The notes beneath the pieces are model-generated. The model saw only the letters and a program-made list of their open reading frames with translations, had not been told where the DNA came from and did no database searches. A stretch of DNA of 6,955 nucleotides from Saprospiraceae bacterium (GTDB taxonomy: Bacteria > Bacteroidota > Bacteroidia > Chitinophagales > Saprospiraceae). This document shows, one piece after another, positions 4,711-6,955 of the stretch (the stretch's first letter is position 1; the number at the start of each line of letters is the position of its first letter). The position numbers and the translations under genes were made by a program. Where the stretch lies: positions 1 through 6,955 of the forward strand of contig JADZFI010000430.1 in assembly GCA_020850025.1 (NCBI GenBank). The letters are read 5' to 3'.

Positions 4711-6955
4711 ATGCTGAACAAACGCATTCGTAAAGTTGCCGTTCTCGGCTCGGGCCTGATGGGTACCGGTATTGCTGCTCATCTGGCCGGTTGTGGCCTC
4801 GAGGTGCTTCTTTTAGACCTTGCCACCGCAGAAGGAAACAGGAATAAAATTGCGGCCGACTCCCTGGCTAATGCCTTGAAAGCCAAACCCGCACCCTTTT
4901 ACGATGCCAAATTTGCCAACCGCATTACTCCGGGCAATTTCGACGACGATTTTCCCAAAATCAAGGATTGCGACTGGATCATTGAAGTGGTAGTGGAGCG
5001 TTTGGACATCAAAAAGCAGATCTACGAAAAAGTGGACCAGTACCGGGCCTTGGGCTCGCTGGTTACTTCCAATACTTCCGGTATCCCCATTCACCTCATG
5101 GCGGAAGGCCGGAGCGAAGATTTCCGTAAAAACTTCTGTGGCACTCACTTTTTCAACCCGGTGCGCTACATGCGTCTGCTTGAGGTAATTCCTACGGCAG
5201 ATACCAACCCTGAGGTCACCGAATTTTTCATGCATTACGGGGATGTGATCCTGGGCAAACAAACCGTATTGTGCAAAGACACCCCTGCGTTTATTGCCAA
5301 CCGGGTTGGGGTGTACGCTATGGCCAAGATCTTCCAGCTCACCCACGAGCTCGGCCTGGGCATTGACACCGCCGACGCCCTCACCGGCCCGGCCATCGGC
5401 CGACCCAAGACCGGCACTTTCCGCCTGGCGGATCTGGTGGGTATGGACACTGCGGTGCACGTGATCAATGGCATGAAGCAAAACTGTCCGGACGATGAGC
5501 AGATCTCTAAAATGAACGTTCCGAAGTTTTTGACCTTCCTGGTGGAGAACAAGTTTTTTGGCAACAAATCCGGTCAGGGATTTTATAAAAAAACCGGAGA
5601 AAAGGATGCGAAGGGCAGGCCGGTTATCCTGGCACTCAACCTGGAAACCCTGGAATACGCCCCTTCTCAAAAGGAAAAACTGCCCATCCTGGACACCCTG
5701 AAGCAAATTGAGGAGCTGCCACGCCGGATGAAAGCCATTTTCAGTGGTACCGACAAAGGCGCTGAGATGCTGCAGAAATCTTTCCTGGGATTGTTCGCCT
5801 ATGTATCCAATCGGGTTCCGGAGATCTCCGATACGGTGTACGCCATTGACGACGCACTTCGGGCAGGTTTTGCCTGGGAAGTGGGGCCGTTTCAGTACTG
5901 GGACATGGCCGGCGTGGCGGAGTGCGTGGAACGCGCCGAGATGCAGGGCGAAAGCATTGGCGGCTGGGTGAAGGAAATGCTGGCTGCCGGGCATACGTCA
6001 TTCTACAAAACCGAGGGTGGTAAACGCCTGTGTTACCATCCTTTGTCCAAGCAATACGAGCCTCTGCCTGGGGGCGAGGTATTTGTGATCCTGGATACCT
6101 ATCGGGCTCAAAAACCGGTTTATTCCAATTCGGAATGTACCCTGCACGATTTGGGCGACGGGGTATTGTGCCTGGAAGTCCACTCCAAGATGAACGCCAT
6201 AGGCGAGGGCATTTTGCGCGGCATCAACGATTCCATTCAGATTGCTGAAGAGCAAGGCTGGAAGGGCATCGTGATCGGCAACAATGCCCAACAGTTTACC
6301 GTTGGCGCCAACCTGATGATGGTGGCGATGATGGCTTATGAGCAAAACTGGGATGAGTTGAACATGGCGACCAATGTATTCCAGCAAACTTCCATGCGCA
6401 TTCGCTACTCCGCGGTGCCGGTGGTGATTGCCACTCAGGGATATGTGTTTGGTGGCGGCTGCGAGTTTGCCATGCACGCCGACTCGGTGGTGGCGGCAGC
6501 GGAAAGCTACATTGGACTCGTGGAAGTAGGGGTGGGCTTGTTGCCTGGAGGCGGCGGCACCAAGGAATTTGCGGTGCGCCTGTCAGACGAAATTACCCGG
6601 GAAGGAGATGTGCAGATTCCGCGATTGATAGACAGATTTAAGACCATTGCGACGGCTCAGGTAGCTACTTCGGCGTATGAGGCGTTCAATTACGGTTATT
6701 TGAACCACAAGGATACGGTGGTGCACAATACTGCCCGCAACATCAGCGAAGGCAAGAAAAAGGTGCTGGAAATGGCCGATAACTATGTGAAACCCATCCC
6801 GCGCAAGGATGTGTACGTGTTGGGTCGCACGGGCCTGGGCGCCTTGTATGTGGCAGCTCATTCCCTGAAACTGGGGCGTTATGCCAGCGAGCACGACATA
6901 AAAATAGCGCAAAAAGTAGCCTGGGTACTCTGCGGCGGCGACCTGACGAGTCCGC
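4711..6955 (+). CDS. fadN: FadN-like 3-hydroxyacyl-CoA dehydrogenase/enoyl-CoA hydratase, 3' end outside window
   Basis: The frame is open from ATG 4711 to the window end (748 codons). The enzyme hydrates trans-2-enoyl-CoA and oxidises the resulting L-3-hydroxyacyl-CoA with NAD+ in fatty-acid beta-oxidation, in the cytoplasm. The dehydrogenase comes first: Rossmann motif GSGLMG (13-18), D36 closing the second strand, TSNTSG (119-124), HFFNP with catalytic H146 and partner E158 twelve residues on, and a C-terminal dehydrogenase domain starting at DTPAFIANRVG (190-200). A second such domain follows (about 350-400, FAYVSNRVP). The crotonase-fold hydratase starts near 475: FTVGANL (529-535), GGGCE with E585, and the second catalytic glutamate E605 before GVGLLPGGGGT. 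Both glutamates are present, so both activities should be intact. Dehydrogenase-first order is that of FadN, opposite to E. coli FadB. By family length (about 790-800) roughly 40-60 residues are missing. A thiolase gene may follow downstream. Confidence 0.92.
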   Translation, partial: MLNKRIRKVAVLGSGLMGTGIAAHLAGCGLEVLLLDLATAEGNRNKIAADSLANALKAKPAPFYDAKFANRITPGNFDDDFPKIKDCDWIIEVVVERLDIKKQIYEKVDQYRALGSLVTSNTSGIPIHLMAEGRSEDFRKNFCGTHFFNPVRYMRLLEVIPTADTNPEVTEFFMHYGDVILGKQTVLCKDTPAFIANRVGVYAMAKIFQLTHELGLGIDTADALTGPAIGRPKTGTFRLADLVGMDTAVHVINGMKQNCPDDEQISKMNVPKFLTFLVENKFFGNKSGQGFYKKTGEKDAKGRPVILALNLETLEYAPSQKEKLPILDTLKQIEELPRRMKAIFSGTDKGAEMLQKSFLGLFAYVSNRVPEISDTVYAIDDALRAGFAWEVGPFQYWDMAGVAECVERAEMQGESIGGWVKEMLAAGHTSFYKTEGGKRLCYHPLSKQYEPLPGGEVFVILDTYRAQKPVYSNSECTLHDLGDGVLCLEVHSKMNAIGEGILRGINDSIQIAEEQGWKGIVIGNNAQQFTVGANLMMVAMMAYEQNWDELNMATNVFQQTSMRIRYSAVPVVIATQGYVFGGGCEFAMHADSVVAAAESYIGLVEVGVGLLPGGGGTKEFAVRLSDEITREGDVQIPRLIDRFKTIATAQVATSAYEAFNYGYLNHKDTVVHNTARNISEGKKKVLEMADNYVKPIPRKDVYVLGRTGLGALYVAAHSLKLGRYASEHDIKIAQKVAWVLCGGDLTSP

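Noticed and set aside
4813..5994. A 393-codon open frame on the minus strand
   Set aside because: It lies wholly antisense to the fadN-like gene, whose motifs and catalytic residues are unmistakable. The translation shows no recognisable domain, and long antisense frames arise from the codon bias of the real gene.
5998..6912. Minus-strand frames of 159 and 109 codons (5998-6477 and 6583-6912)
   Set aside because: Both are antisense to the hydratase half of the fadN-like gene and have no recognisable domains.

Overview
The window reads as chromosomal housekeeping DNA from a member of the Bacteroidota. Three things support this: a DUF4294 protein (a family essentially confined to that phylum), start codons without clear Shine-Dalgarno sequences but with A-rich leaders, and a FadN-type beta-oxidation enzyme. 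GC content is moderate (roughly 50-55% by eye), and the TPR-cyclase and DUF3179 genes would suit a Saprospiria/Chitinophagia-like lineage. That finer placement is a guess. No mobile element, CRISPR array, rRNA or tRNA gene was seen.

Layout. (1) 2-541, plus strand: the C-terminal part of a CvpA-family membrane protein whose start lies outside the window. (2) 618-1220, plus: a secreted DUF4294 protein. (3) 1193-3391, minus: a large sensor-type class III adenylate cyclase with a signal peptide, about eight TPR repeats, one transmembrane helix, a coiled-coil transducer and a catalytic domain. Its 3' end overlaps the DUF4294 gene tail to tail by 28 bp. (4) 3467-4612, plus: a DUF3179 protein with three N-terminal membrane helices, divergent from the cyclase across a 75-bp gap. 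(5) 4711 to the window end, plus: a FadN-like bifunctional 3-hydroxyacyl-CoA dehydrogenase/enoyl-CoA hydratase, cut off near its C-terminus.

The genes do not form one pathway. CvpA and DUF4294 may be co-transcribed. The cyclase is a stand-alone signalling protein that should convert ATP to cAMP in response to something sensed through its extracytoplasmic TPRs. The FadN-like enzyme performs two consecutive steps of fatty-acid beta-oxidation and is probably the first gene of a fad operon continuing beyond the window.

The best non-coding signal is a dense cluster of direct and inverted CGCTA/TAGCG repeats at 4667-4703, just before the fadN-like start, which looks like a regulator-binding site. 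I see no clearly new biological system here. The items worth a second look are that operator-like cluster, the cyclase architecture with its ambiguous start, and the membrane-anchored DUF3179 protein with a CxxC motif.
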